This document shows positions 32,099-44,334 of a stretch of 64,000 bases of DNA, piece after piece. Made by a program: the position numbers and the translations under genes. The notes under the pieces were generated by a model that was not told the DNA's origin, searched no databases, and worked only from the letters and a program-made list of their open reading frames with translations. This stretch comes from Papaver somniferum (taxonomy: Eukaryota > Streptophyta > Magnoliopsida > Ranunculales > Papaveraceae): contig NW_020621936.1 of NCBI RefSeq assembly GCF_003573695.1, forward strand, positions 1,178,001 through 1,242,000, written 5' to 3'. How positions within the stretch are numbered: the stretch's first letter is position 1; each line of letters begins with the position of its first letter.

Positions 32099-33793
32099 CT
32101 AAGACCGGATCATCATTCTTGACCTCTTGCTTGGTTTGTTTTCTCTTGTTCCATCTCTTGTTTTTCTTCTTTGACTTGTGATGAAGAGTGTCATTATCAC
32201 AACTCCACTAGTACAAGATAATTCAGACATGATTTCTCTCTTTAGTCTTTCAAGAAAACTCTTGTAATTATTTTCACCAATAATTAACAACTGAGAGTCA
32301 TTCTTGTGACTAACTTTTGGTCCCTTCTTGGCTATAGAGGACTTCGGGACCCATATAGAGTTGGGTTTCGTATGAGCATCTTTCTCCTTCATAATACCAT
32401 CAAGATCATTGTCCTTTTTAATATTTTGTGAAACACCCTTTCTCCAATTTGGAACATCAGATCTTGTTTTTGCATTTAAAAAGTCGTCTCTCTTTCTGTA
32501 ATTGGGTCTTTTATGAAACGACCTTGTCGAGTGATATGCAAAATTTGAACTATCATTATAATTCTTTTTCCTAAACTTAGGACAATACCGATATGAGTTC
32601 TTATGAGGAGAAAACTTAGCTAATTCGTTTGATACAATAGAAAGTGCATTTTGCATCTTACGAACTTTGCATCCCCATTGCAAGTGTCCTTTATTACCAC
32701 AATAATAACAATGCTTAGTATAAATATACGAAGTATAAGTTTTAATGTTACCTTTTTGTGGATCCTCTTGCATTGGATCTCGACGAGTTTTCTTCTTCTT
32801 ATCCTTGTTAAACGTTGTTGCTTTCTTGACATTTGCAGAAGTACCTTCTTTGTCATCAGTGGAAGCCTCTGGTTTAGAAGAATTAGTAGATTTAACAAAT
32901 TTTACCTTTTTGTTAATATTTGAAGCATTTATTCCCTTATATCCCAATCCTCGTGTGTCACGATGAATTCTACTTGCTTCTAACATTGAGGTTAACTTGT
33001 TTGAGCTTTCATTGTATTTTTTCAGTTCCAAATTTTCTTCTTCCAACATCTTGATTTTATCAAGAGCACCGGCTAGATCAGCCTCAAGGCGTTTTTCTTG
33101 TAAGAGATATACACCTTCTTTCTCTTCAAAACTCTTTTGTTGAGAGTTAATCCTTGGATCAGATTCAACAAGTTTCTCTTCCAACAAGTGAATTTTCTCA
33201 AGAGCAACATCACGCTCTTTCTCTAACAATTTTGTTTGAGAGAGACTAGCACTGGCTTTTTCTTCAAGACTCTGTACTTGTCAAGAATTAAACATTGCTT
33301 CCGATTCAGCATGTTTCTTTTCCGACAAAAACAGTTCTCTTCGAAGATTTTCACATTCTAATTTCTTAGAATTTAGATCGTTTGTACGATATTTAAGAAT
33401 ATATTCACGGTTTTGGAAACCAATATAATAACCTTGAAAAACCTTCTTCAGTTTCTTGTTCTCACGACAAAGAGGAGTCATAAAACCAAGAAAATCCGAA
33501 GTTCTCAGCTTTTCATTTTTCAAAGGTTCCAGCAGTTTAGAGTATTCTGAGATATCCTCTTCTACTTCTTGCTCAAAATCTGAGTCACCATCATCGGAAA
33601 TTTCATCTAACCCTTCTTGTAGACATATTTTCCAGTCGTCATCGGTTTCTACATTATTAACAAGATTAACTTGTCTCGTAGAATTTCTAGAGATGATTTC
33701 TTCATATATTGAATCGTAGATGCCATCATCAAGTGTTACTTCACAACTCTTGATGTCTTGCTTTACGTTAAATGAATCATTCATTAGATTCAA
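32099..33793 (-). pseudogene. gag: SIR-2 gag with CCHC zinc knuckle, one in-frame stop
   Basis: A single frame of 565 codons from ATG 33793, broken only by TGA at 33283-33281; the second open piece has an ATG at 33229. The N-terminal part is acidic (EISDDGDSDFEQEVEEDISE) followed by a long coiled-coil-like region. In the second piece residues 1-75 are heptad-rich, ~115-150 are Lys-rich, and CYYCGNKGHLQWGC at 174-187 is a perfect C-X2-C-X4-H-X4-C knuckle for RNA binding. The basic C-terminal tail is RNA-binding-like. The frame starts ~57 bases after the PBS. The TGA is one C-to-T change from CGA. The N-terminal gag domain of full copia elements is not visible. Confidence 0.75.
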
Positions 33794-33849
33794 TTCTTAT
33801 AGGTTGGATCGCACAAAACACAGATTGTTAGATCTTTTCGTGTTTGCCC

Positions 33850-33861
33850 GCTCTGATACCA
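33850..33861 (-). other. Primer-binding site of SIR-2
   Basis: On the minus strand TGGTATCAGAGC, two bases after the LTR; complementary to initiator tRNA-Met. Confidence 0.9.
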
Positions 33862-33863
33862 AT

Positions 33864-36081
33864 TGAAAAGGCGAGGGTACCCAAATATACCTCAAGCTAA
33901 AAATTTTCCTACCTATAAGTCCTTTCTCCGAAAGTGATTGTCTATGGACTGAGTCGAGACCATACAACTAATCGGTTCACACTTCGTGTGATCGTCTATG
34001 GATACGAGATCGAGACAATACAACAACGAAGTATGTTTTCTTGATACAAAGGTTCGGACTTAACCAAACTCAGTAAGATTGCTTATCATGTAAATAGGAA
34101 TTAACGTTTGTGTACTTTACTTTAATTATAATAAAACAATTATAATGGGGAAAATAAAAGTAAATGACACAGCAAGATTTTGTTAACGAGGAAACCGCAA
34201 ATGCAGAAAACCCCGGGGACCTTGTCCAGAATTGAATACTCTCAGGATTAAGCCGCTACAAAAAATTACACCTAACTTCGTATAGTTGAGACCAAGTATT
34301 TAACCCTATAGTTCACTTAGTTCCGTCTGTATTCCCACGCCTCCGACATATGAATAAGTCATGTACTTGGAACAGTTCCTTTGGTTCGTATTCCAAACAG
34401 TAAAGGAACAACAAATCTGTTTGGTATCAACTCTATTCAACCAAGTGATATGAGTCGGACAAATGCACTTCCTTTTATCTTAACATAAACTCCTTCGTCA
34501 GGTCCTTAGATCTATCTTATGTTCAATCACCCAAAGGTAATCGTTTAAGATTAAGCCAACAACACCTTTAATCCAAAGAATCGTGTTAATGCCGATCTAC
34601 TCAATTAATCAATCCAATATAACACAAAGATAAACCGATTATTAAATGGATCCTCTTTTACCGAAACAAGTATTGTGCACACCAAATATTGTAAAACCCA
34701 AGTCAGATCTTCAATATCTTCTTTGTCTTAAAATCTTCTTAAATCTTCAATAAAAACCTGCACACAATCACTTGAATATCTTGTGATCAATCACGCACAG
34801 AACGGAGTGTGTTAACAATGGATTATCACAAGATCGTCTTTAGAACTAACAACAGTCTAAAGATCGTTGTCAAAACTCTGAACTAGTTTGAGTGAATCTT
34901 ATATCAGAAGAGAAGATTCTCAAGAATAAACAAACTAGGTGCAATCAGATTTCAACCACCGTTAATCAACCAAATCAATCGAAAACAAAAGATAAACCGC
35001 AATTATCTGTTTTCCCACCAACGGTACACGTTTGAGATTCTCAATCCCAAAGAATACTTTAAACTGAGCGGCCGTACGAGATTTCGCATAATTAGGTTAC
35101 TCTCCTCTCCGAATAGGCGGCTACACCAGTAACAACAACAAAAGAGTAAATCTGTTGTGACGAAGGATTAGTTTGCTAGAAAGGCAAACTTCTTGTATTT
35201 ATATACAAGGAAGTTTGGACACCAAGGAATTTCCAAAACCGAAAATATTCTCAAGATATTCATTAAAGCACAAATTCGGTTTTCATAATTCCTAGAAATG
35301 CTCTGTCCAAAAATAACGATCGAAATCTCTGGGAAAATCTAATTAGTAAATGCACATTACTAATTCTGTAATTTCCCTACAAAATAAAATTAATAACCTT
35401 AATTAAAAGATTCTGAACTTACTTATGTTTCAATCCTGGGATTCTCTTCCCTTAGTTGTTAAGGAATATTTTGAACAATTAAAGAAATAAACATTCATAG
35501 CCCGTGCTCAAAGTTTGTCGACATCTTAACTTTGTAAGTTCTCTTTCACACTCACAACCTTGAAACCGATTTGCCACACTTCCAAACAAGTTTAGAATTG
35601 GTTCATCTAACTTTCAAGAACTATGTGATTGATCAAACAAACATTCAATCACAATCATGGGTGTAACGGTTCTACCAAAACAAGTTTCAGGTCTACCTTC
35701 ATGTGAGAACTGTACATAGTCACACTAGCTTTCCAAAAATTCGGTTGACTAGGTACTAGGATCGGTTCCCCACATATATATGGTATCTAACTTATATGTG
35801 TTGCATATGTCCATAAGATCAGTTCCCCTTTGCCTAAAAACGTGTTGCACATGTCCATAGGATCGGTTCCCCTTTCTGCTATAAACCTTTCTACACCCCA
35901 TACAAGGATCAGTTCCCCTTGTGATGTACTGCACCCTTACTAGGATCGGTTCCCCTTTCCCAAAATTGGTCAGACACACAAACCCGATCATACCACATGT
36001 GATTACTTAAGATCGGTTTTACTAATAGAAGTTATACCAATACATAAGTCAGGCTTTTGTGAATAGTTCTGCCAAGAACAC
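33864..36081 (-). repeat. 5' LTR of SIR-2, segment 1
   Basis: U5/R and most of U3, collinear with 26943-29160; interrupted by ATH-3 after AACAC (36077-36081). TATAAATA at 35196-35203 (minus). The GATCGGTTCCCC array is at about 35757-35955. Confidence 0.9.
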
Positions 36082-38771
36082 TGGTAGGCCTCTAAAAGGT
36101 CCTAAAAATTATCCCCGGCCAAAAACTTGGTGGGCCCGGAGATATGTATGAAAATTAAGCGAAATGAAACGCGGGCCTACAGTAATACCGCAAGTGCACG
36201 GTCGTCAGTTGTAGCTCGTGCAAGTACGGGTCGATCCACAGAGATTGGGAGTGTTTTGTAGTGTTCTAGCTATTTGGGCTCTAAATTGCTATTGGGCTCT
36301 AAATTTGCTTTGGGCTTAGTGGGTTTGTTTGTAACAATGAAATGAACTGAGCTTGGGCTCAGTTGGTCTTGAAGTGCACTAGGCTTTGGGCCTTTGAATG
36401 ATGAACTGTGAACTTGGGCTTTGGTCTCTCAATTAGGCTTTTGATTAAGCCCACAGTTGACTGAATTGGGCTTTGAGCCTTAATCTAAACTGTGGCTGGG
36501 CCTTAATGAACTGGGCTGTGATTAAGTTCAGTGGACTGATGTGCTTTTGGTCTGCTGTGAGCCAAGCTCAGTTGCAGCAGCAGCAGCAGTGGAGGGAAAG
36601 CAGTAGCAGCAGTAGTGGAAGCAGACAGCTGCAGCACAAAGCAAAGAAAGCAGCAGCAGCAGCAGTACTGCACAAGCAGTGGAAGGGAGGGCAACAACAG
36701 CAGGGTTGCAGCAGCACAAGGCAGTGAATGCAGCAGCAGCAGTACTGCAGGGCAGAGGCAAGTGCACAGCAGTTTGCAAGGCAGTGGTCAAAGCACTGAG
36801 TAGCAGGGTAGGGAGGAGGAAGAAAAACAGTGGCCAATGGCCAAAGATGGAAGCAAACCAGAGAACAAAAGAATGGCAAAAACAGCAAAGATTAAACAGA
36901 CTAAAAACTAAACAGCAACAAAACAGTGAACAAAAACAAAACAAAATGGAACAAAGTGAAAGTGACACAAAGGCAATTAGCCTAAGGCAGGGAAGATGGT
37001 GAAACTAACATGGTGACAATGCAAGGCCAAGGGAAGTAAACAGGGCAAAACAAGGCAATGAAGAAAATTAAACAAAACAATGACTAAACAGCAAAGAACT
37101 AAACAACAACAATCAGAGAATAGTGCAAGTGAACCAAGGCCTAAGCCAAGGGCAGGGGAGATGGTGAAACTGAAATGGTGACAATGCAAGGCCAAGGGAA
37201 GAATACAGGCATACAAATAGAATGGGAAGAGAATTAGCTTGCTATGAGCACTAATTTCTCCCAATGCTCAATCAACACAATGCATTCTAAGCATACAAAA
37301 ATGGAATGGCAAGATAATCAGCTTGCTATGAGCACTGATTTCTTCCATTACTCAATCAATTCAGTGCTTCAAAGGTTTCTAACCTAGCATTCCATTAAAC
37401 TAACAGCAGTGAACTAAACATTAACATTACACAAACATCAACAGAACATGAAACAACTGAAATTAACCTTAACAGACATCACAAGAAACATACATCACAA
37501 CTGAAATGAAGGAACAAACATCACAAGGAACAAAACAGGATATTAAGAGTAAAACAACTGAAATTAAACCTTAACAGAACATGAACAGTGCATGAAACAG
37601 CACAAAATTGAAAAGAGAAAAAAACATTAACAGGACATGAAAGTCCTGGATGCTGGCTATTCCAAGCATCAAGTTTTACAACACACCCACAACCCTATTT
37701 ATACCCACAGACACAATTAGGGTTCTACCAAAAAAATTCCCAAATTAACAGTAGACTAGGGTTTGATTTTTTTACCTAATTTGATGTAGCAACATCAAAT
37801 TAAACTCGACCCATGCTTCTATTTGTCCTCCTCTACCTCTCCATGCCTTCAATTGCTTCTCACTTTCGACCTAATTTACCAATTTTGCACGCTAGGGTTT
37901 CTGATAGAGAACGTGCAGAAATTGAGAAAATAGGTGGCTAAGGAGAAGGGAAACTGATGGTATTAGGTTACTTTGATGGACGTGGTGACAGAGAGTTGGT
38001 GGCGGAGCAGGTGGTGACAGAGGTGGAGAAGGTGGTGGTGTACGGTGGCGGACGTGGGTTTTCTGCAGAGGAATGGGGGAGAAGAGGGGCTCGACTGTTT
38101 TGGGAAGAAGGGGGGTGTTTGGTTAGGTGGTAAGGTTCGGGTGCTCCAGTGTGTGGCGGCTTCATCGATTTTTGATGTTCAGCAAGACTAAGCCGTGAGA
38201 TGTGGAGCTGGTAGGTAGATCGGACGGTGATGCGGAGGCAAGCGAGGAGCGACCGTCGGATGAAGGGATACAACGAAACGAACGGTGCTAGATTAGGTTA
38301 GGTGCTGTAGTGTAAGGCGGAGATATCAAACTTTGATGAACAGCAAGGGAGCAACCGTTGGATTCAACTACCATCTAATCTGAAGGCTTGGAATTTCAGC
38401 GCTGTGGTGCTTGGCAGAGACTTCAGATTTTGATGCTCTATGAAGGAGCGACCGTCGGATGTTTCTGAGAACTGATCTGATGGCTGAGAACGGAGGCGTT
38501 TTTGTGTGTAGAAAATGAGGTTGTGCGCACCATTCTTCGCGGCTTCCTTGCGTGATTTCTCCCGGCTTTTCACTACTTTTCTGCTCTTTTTGCTCCGCAA
38601 GTCATCCAGACTTTATTTATTACCTAAAAATGCAAAATTAATTAATAAAAATATTTATTCTTGAAAACAATGAAAATACAGAATATGGGATAAAATGTAG
38701 AATTAATGCATAAAAGATGAGTTAAATGCCAACAAAAAGGGATAAATATATACAATATTTGGCACTCATCA
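36082..38771 (-). repeat. 3' LTR of ATH-3
   Basis: Minus strand TGATGAGTGCCAAATAT to GAGGCCTACCA. TATAAATAG box at 37695-37703 (minus). Contents: a CAG/CTG-rich tract (36566-36790), duplicated modules at 36979-37043 and 37141-37205 (162-bp offset), and GC-rich ~100-160-bp degenerate repeats at about 38138-38460 marked by GACCGTCGGATG and TTTGATG. The apparent Ser/Gln/Cys-rich frames here are products of the triplet-like repeat. Confidence 0.93.
36566..36790. repeat. CAG/CTG-rich tract in the ATH-3 LTR
   Basis: Interrupted (CAG)n and CAGCAGCAGCAG runs mixed with AGTAGCAG and GGGCAG. The same tract is at about 41520-41745 in the other LTR, with a few small length differences. All six frames are open for this reason. 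Confidence 0.8.
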
Positions 38772-38788
38772 AATACCCCCAAACCTGA
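38772..38788 (-). other. Polypurine tract of ATH-3
   Basis: On the minus strand TCAGGTTTGGGGGTATT directly before the LTR start TGATGAGTGCC. Confidence 0.88.
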
Positions 38789-39444
38789 ATTTTACTTGTC
38801 CTCAAGTAAAACAAAACTAAGGAAATCCTAACTATACCACTGTCGCTGGTCTCTCGAATGCATTTAGCGTATGCACTAAGCCTTTTAAACCACTAAGTGT
38901 CCCTAGTGGACGAGTTGAAGTCTCGTGAAGGTTTGCTTAGAACGTACCTACAAAGTTCTAGGTCAAAATATAAGCTCAGATTCCATCAAATGTGACATGT
39001 GCAAAACAGTTTAAGCTCACAGCAAAATGGAGATGTCAATCTAGCTATCGAAGGCACAATCCTAGCACTGATAACAAAAAAAAGACATGTGATAAGAGTG
39101 TAAAGTGTATCTACACATGTGTAAAGAAAGATCTGAAGTTATGACTACTAATCACCAAGAGATAGTTTCTCAGGCTAAGAACTGAGGTCGAAATCTAGCT
39201 AGCTGTCCGGACTTTACGAGAATTGTGAATGAGTTGGAGGTATTTCACAATTACTCGCGTTGTACATCAATGGCATACACCCTCCTTGCTTATTACAATG
39301 AAACAACAAAATGACTCTTTACATGACTCTTATTTACATTGACTATTCTCTTTTATTTTTGGAACAAGAGATGATGGAATTGATAAATACTTGATTTTTT
39401 TTTTTTTTTTTTATTTTCTTTTTTTTTTTTCTGAATAATACATC

Positions 39445-39476
<32 letters not shown>

Positions 39477-40359
39477 AACAAGGAAACACTTTTGATACAA
39501 ACAAAAGGAAACAAAAGATTACATGACACTTTGCAAGAGGTAGCCCTTTTTGATGCACCCAGTTAAATTCGATGGTTGTCTTTCTTAATGTAACCTCCAC
39601 CTTCTATCCCAACCAACCAAAGAACAAGCTAGTCAAGTTTCGTTCAGTATTCTAAAGTGATTGGCAATCGTAACTTCCTATCAAACACCTTGAAGATCGA
39701 GGCCATACATGTATTGGTAGATCGTGCGCGTGCAAATTTCTTATCACTATGTGAATTGTGCTAGAATCAGGGTGCCTAAATATCTAGACTAAGACTCCTA
39801 ATAAAAACATATTTGCACAAGAGTCAACATTTCAAGGTAAATGAGCTCCATTTTTTGATTTTTTCAATTTTTTAATTTTTTTTGAATTTGATTTTTCAAT
39901 TTTTTTGGAATTTTTCAATTTTTTCAAAAAGAAGAAGGAGTTCGTTTTCAATTATGGCAAATTATCATGGTATCTACTCTATACCCCCAAACCTAAACTA
40001 AACATTGTCCTCAATGTTTCAAAATATGGAAAGAATTAAAATGCAACATATGGAAAGGGACATGCTGAGTAGAGTAAAAGGAGAGAGAATACCCGATTTC
40101 GGCGAAAGCAGAATTAAAACTCCGTTATCAAGGCAAAAATCCAACATATTCGGAGTCACAATGGATGAGCACAAAATATATACAAAGGAAATTTAACTAA
40201 CACATTATCTACAAGAAAATTTGGTTTTTAATGGGATTGGACTTTTTGGAAAAAATTTGGTTTTGTCGGGAGACATTTGGTTTTGGCGGGAAAAAGAAAA
40301 ATTTTGGTTTTTTTTTTGGGAAACATTTGGAAAACTTTGGTTTTTGGGAGAAATGTTGG

Positions 40360-40393
<34 letters not shown>

Positions 40394-41008
40394 ATAAAAT
40401 TTGGTTTTTGAATGGGAGCAAGCCCACTGTTTGTCCTCTAATGGAATGAAGGCTGCGGCCTACGAAAATCCAAGTTTTAATTTTTTTTGAAAGTTTAAAA
40501 TTCGGTTTGGCCCCGTTGGTTAAGGCCCGACGTTTGTTTTAAAACTTTGGTTTCGAGGTCTACTCTTGAGTGGAAGCAAGCCCACATTCGGTTATAAGCT
40601 CAGCTGGGTTTAAACCCAGAATACAAAATACAAGTCCAATGGAAGAATTTAAACAAGCCCACACAAAATAAATAAACAAGCCCACAAATAAATTATTACA
40701 AACCCAACAGAAAATAAGAGAAGCCCAAAAATTGGCTTTAATATTACATGCCCACAATTAAAAATTGGAAGCCCACAATTCGGGTTCTCTTAAATGGGTT
40801 ACCTTTTAAGCACAGCCCAGCTGCTCTGATATTGTTGCAAAAACCCAGTTGGGCTTTGGTTCTTTTCCTTGGTGGCGTCCCAGCAGAGGAAAAACAGGTT
40901 CAGAACAACAGGTCCAACAGCAAATGAAGTGAAGCAGATGCAGATGCAAATGCTATGAAATGAAATACAAAAATAGCTAAGAAAAACACAGATAAAACAC
41001 AGCACCAA
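38789..41008 (-). other. ATH-3 interior, non-coding
   Basis: No frame resembling a retroelement protein. It contains T homopolymers at 39395-39430, 39446-39475 and 40359-40385, and a TTTGG-rich low-complexity tract at 40220-40410. The hairpin/purine tract is listed separately. 38820-39330 and the last ~400 bp have no visible structure. Confidence 0.7.
39981..40018 (-). promoter_or_regulatory. Conserved hairpin plus internal PPT-like tract (ATH-3)
   Basis: Minus strand AACATTGAGGACAATGTT (40018-40001), then TAGTTTAGGTTTGGGGGTAT. The 18-nt hairpin is identical to those in ATH-1 and ATH-2, in an element that has lost all coding sequence. Confidence 0.8.
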
Positions 41009-41026
41009 TCCCCGGCAGCGGCGCCA
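41009..41026 (-). other. Primer-binding site of ATH-3 (tRNA-Asp)
   Basis: Minus strand TGGCGCCGCTGCCGGGGA, six bases past the LTR; 17 of 18 match to the tRNA-Asp PBS of Athila elements. Confidence 0.88.
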
Positions 41027-41032
41027 AAAACT

Positions 41033-43715
41033 TGGTAGGCGTCTAAAAGGTCCTAAAAATTATCCCCGGCCAAAAACTTGGTGGGCCCGGAGATATGTAT
41101 GAAAATTAAGCGAAATGAAACGCGGGCCTACAGTAATACCGCAAGTGCACGGTCGTCAGTTGTAGCTCGTGCAAGTACGGGTCGATCCACAGAGATTGGG
41201 AGTGTTTTGTAGTGTTCTAGCTATTTGGGCTCTAAATTGCTATTGGGCTCTAAATTTGCTTTGGGCTTAGTGGGATTGTTTGTAACAATGAAATGAACTG
41301 AGCTTGGGCTCAGTTGGTCTTGAAGTGCACTAGGCTTTGGGCCTTTGAATGATGAACTGTGAACTTGGGCTTTGGTCTCTCAATTAGGCTTTTGATTAAG
41401 CCCACAGTTGACTGAATTGGGCTTTGAGCCTTAATCTAAACTGTGGTTGGGCCTTAATGAACTGGGCTGTGATTAAGTTCAGTGGACTGATGGGCTTTTG
41501 GTCTGCTGTGAGCCAAGCTCAGTTGCAGCAGCAGCAGCAGTGGAGGGAAAGCAGTAGCAGCAGTAGTGGAAGCAGACAGCTGCAGCAGCACAAGCAAAGA
41601 AAGCAGCAGCAGCAGCAGTACTGCACAAGCAGTGGAAGGGAGGCAACAACAGCAGGGTTGCAGCAGCACAAGGCAGTGAATGCAGCAGCAGCAGTACTGC
41701 AGGGCAGAGGCAAGTGCACAGCAGTTTGCAAGGTAGTGGTCAAAGCACTGAGTAGCAGGGTAGGGAGGAGGAAGAAAAACAGTGGCCAATGGCCAAGATG
41801 GAAGCAAACCAGAGAACAAAAGAATGGCAAAAACAGCAAAGATTAAACAGACTAAAAACTAAACAGCAACAAAACAGTGAACAAAAACAAAACAAAATGG
41901 AACAAAGTGAAAGTGACACAAAGGCAATTAGCCTAAGGCAGGGAAGATGGTGAAACTAACATGGTGACAATGCAAGGCCAAGGGAAGTAAACAGGGCAAA
42001 ACAAGGCAATGAAGAAAATTAAACAAAACAATGACTAAACAGCAAAGAACTAAACAACAACAATCAGAGAATAGTGCAAGTGAACCAAGGCCTAAGCCAA
42101 GGGCAGGGGAGATGGTGAAACTGAAATGGTGACAATGCAAGGCCAAGGGAAGAATACAGGCATACAAATAGAATGGGAAGAGAATTAGCTTGCTATGAGC
42201 ACTAATTTCTCCCAATGCTCTCAACACAATGCATTCTAAGCATACAAAAATGGAATGGCAAGATAATCAGCTTGCTATGAGCACTGATTTCTTCCATTAC
42301 TCAATCAATTCAGTGCTTCAAAGGTTTCTAACCTAGCATTCCATTAAACTAACAGCAGTGAACTAAACATTAACATTACACAAACATCAACAGAACATGA
42401 AACAACTGAAATTAACCTTAACAGACATCACAAGAAACAAACATCACAACTGAAATGAAGGAACAAACATCACAAGGAACAAAACAGGATATTAAGAGTA
42501 AACAACTGAAATTAAACCTTAACAAACATGACATGCATGAAACAGCACAAAATTGAAAAGAGAAAAAAACATTAACAGGACATGAAAGTCCTGGATGCTG
42601 GCTATTCCAAGCATCAAGTTTTACAACACACCACAACCCTATTTATACCCACAGACACAATTAGGGTTCTACCAAAAAATTCCCAAATTAACAGTAGACT
42701 AGGGTTTGATTTTTTTACCTAATTTGATGTAGCAACATCAAATTAAACTCGACCCATGCTTCTATTTGTCCTCCTCTACCTCTCCATGCCTTCAATTGCT
42801 TCTCACTTTCGACCTAATTTACCAATTTTGCACGCTAGGGTTTCTGATAGAGAACGTGCAGAAATTGAGAAAATAGGTGGCTAAGGAGAAGGGAAACTGA
42901 TGGTATTAGGTTACTTTGATGGACGTGGTGACAGAGAGTTGGTGGCGGAGCAGGTGGTGACAGAGGTGGAGAAGGTGGTGGTGTACGGTGGCGGACGTGG
43001 GTTTTCTGCAGAGGAATGGGGGAGAAGAGTGGGTCGACTGTTTTGGGAAGAAGGGGGGTGTTTGGTTAGGTGGTAAGGTTCGGGTGCTCCAGTGTGTGGC
43101 GGCTTCATCGATTTTTGATGTTCAGCAAGACTAAGCCGTGAGATGTGGAGCTGGTAGGTAGATCGGACGGTGATGCGGAGGCAAGCGAGGAGCGACCGTC
43201 GGATGAAGGGATACAACGAAACGAACGGTGCTAGATTAGGTTAGGTGCTGTAGTGTAAGGCGGAGATATCAAACTTTGATGAACAGCAAGGGAGCAACCG
43301 TTGGATTCAACTACCATCTAATCTGAAGGCTTGGAATTTCAGCGCTGTGGTGCTTGGCAGAGACTTCAGATTTTGATGCTCTATGAAGGAGCGACCGTCG
43401 GATGCTTCTGAGAACTGATCTGATGGCTGAGAACGGAGGCGTTTTTGTGTGTAGAAAATGAGGTTGTGCGCACCATTCTTCGCGGCTTCCTTGCGTGATT
43501 TCTCCCGGCTTTTCACTACTTTTCTGCTCTTTTTGCTCCGCAAGTCATCCAGACTTTATTTATTACCTAAAAATGCAAAATTAATTAATAAAAATATTTA
43601 TTCTTGAAAACAATGAAAATACAGAATATGGGATAAAATGTAGAATTAATGCATAAAAGATGAGTTAAAATGCCAACAAAAAGGGATAAATATATACATT
43701 ATTTGGCACTCATCA
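41033..43715 (-). repeat. 5' LTR of ATH-3
   Basis: 2683 bp, nearly identical to 36082-38771. TATAAATA at 42640-42647 (minus). Differences seen include T/A at 36296 versus its partner, GTGCTT versus GGGCTT near 36540/41491, and several 1-6-bp indels. Confidence 0.93.
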
Positions 43716-43720
43716 AACAC

Positions 43721-44334
43721 AACAAGTTGTGAGCGGTTATACTCTATCACACATATTGGTTGTTCATAAGAGATGCAATGCAATGAATAAAAAAACCAAT
43801 AGCACCTGGCAATTTCCTTTTCGGTCCACAAACAAGTTTATGAACTTACCTAGTTAGAACACATGTAAACATTGTTCCCTAGGATAAAATCCTCACCTCA
43901 TACCCATACATAATCACAATAGCATTCAAATGATTATGGCGATGTCTTATCTACAAAGTTTAATGGTTAAGCAATAAACCTCGTATTGTATTCCTTAATA
44001 CTATGTCTATCTAGAGTTAAAATATGCTTCGCAGTTATGTTTTCAATATGCACGACTTGAAATATATGTTAGGGAATGAAACAGTTCAAGTCAAATATCA
44101 CTAACCTCAAGTGGAAGGATGATTGTTGTCGTTGTAGCTCCTTGCTTCTTCACATCTTCAAGTCTTCTCAATACTTGTAATGTCTCATATCCTAATACTT
44201 TCAAGCTAACCTATACGAAGTTGACTCTAGTACATAATCAAGCGACTCTTAGCATGAGGTTTGATTCACTAAAATATGACAACCAAACTTGACATACCAA
44301 CACTTGGTGGGTTCAACCGAGCCATGCTCTAAGA
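43721..44334 (-). repeat. 5' LTR of SIR-2, segment 2
   Basis: Continues the SIR-2 LTR after ATH-3 and its duplicated AACAC. Matches 29162-29768. The terminal bases read TCTTAGAGC on the minus strand instead of TGTTAGAGC, a point change in the LTR end. Confidence 0.9.

Larger units (their letters stand above)
36082..43715 (-). mobile_element. ATH-3: young Athila-derived non-coding LTR element (LARD-like)
   Basis: A 7634-bp minus-strand element with TSD AACAC (36077-36081 and 43716-43720). LTRs 36082-38771 (2690 bp) and 41033-43715 (2683 bp), each longer than the 2261-bp interior. PBS TGGCGCCGCTGCCGGGGA (41026-41009 minus) matches 17 of 18 tRNA-Asp positions; the PPT is at 38772-38788. The interior keeps the Athila hairpin/purine tract but no gag, protease or pol frame. 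LTR copies differ by only a few substitutions and small indels, so this is the most recent insertion in the stack. With intact LTRs, PBS and PPT it could in principle be mobilised in trans. Confidence 0.93.
26943..44334 (-). mobile_element. SIR-2: SIRE/Maximus-like copia element with gag only
   Basis: A minus-strand insertion flanked by CAATT (26938-26942 and 44335-44339). In its own direction: 5' LTR 44334-33864 (split by ATH-3), PBS 33861-33850, gag 33793-32099, ~2.3 kb of non-coding DNA, PPT 29777-29769, 3' LTR 29768-26943. Without ATH-3 it is about 9.8 kb. There is one gag-like frame with a CCHC knuckle and no protease, integrase or RT, so it is a gag-only non-autonomous element like SIR-1. 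The two LTRs reconstruct to 2826 and ~2832 bp, with a few percent divergence. It inserted into the gag-like frame of SIR-1. Confidence 0.92.

Noticed and set aside
36473..37264. Long overlapping Ser/Gln/Cys/Leu-rich frames on both strands of the ATH-3 LTR (and at 41424-42227)
   Set aside because: They arise because CAG/CTG-rich DNA lacks stops in all frames; they lie in both LTRs and show no domain.
37968..38600. Minus-strand frames at 37968-38273 and 38364-38600, repeated at 42911-43543
   Set aside because: Identical copies in the two LTRs reflect LTR identity, not coding selection; composition follows the GACCGTCGGATG repeats.
39343..39600. Lys-rich frame with poly-Lys
   Set aside because: Translation of T homopolymers on the other strand.
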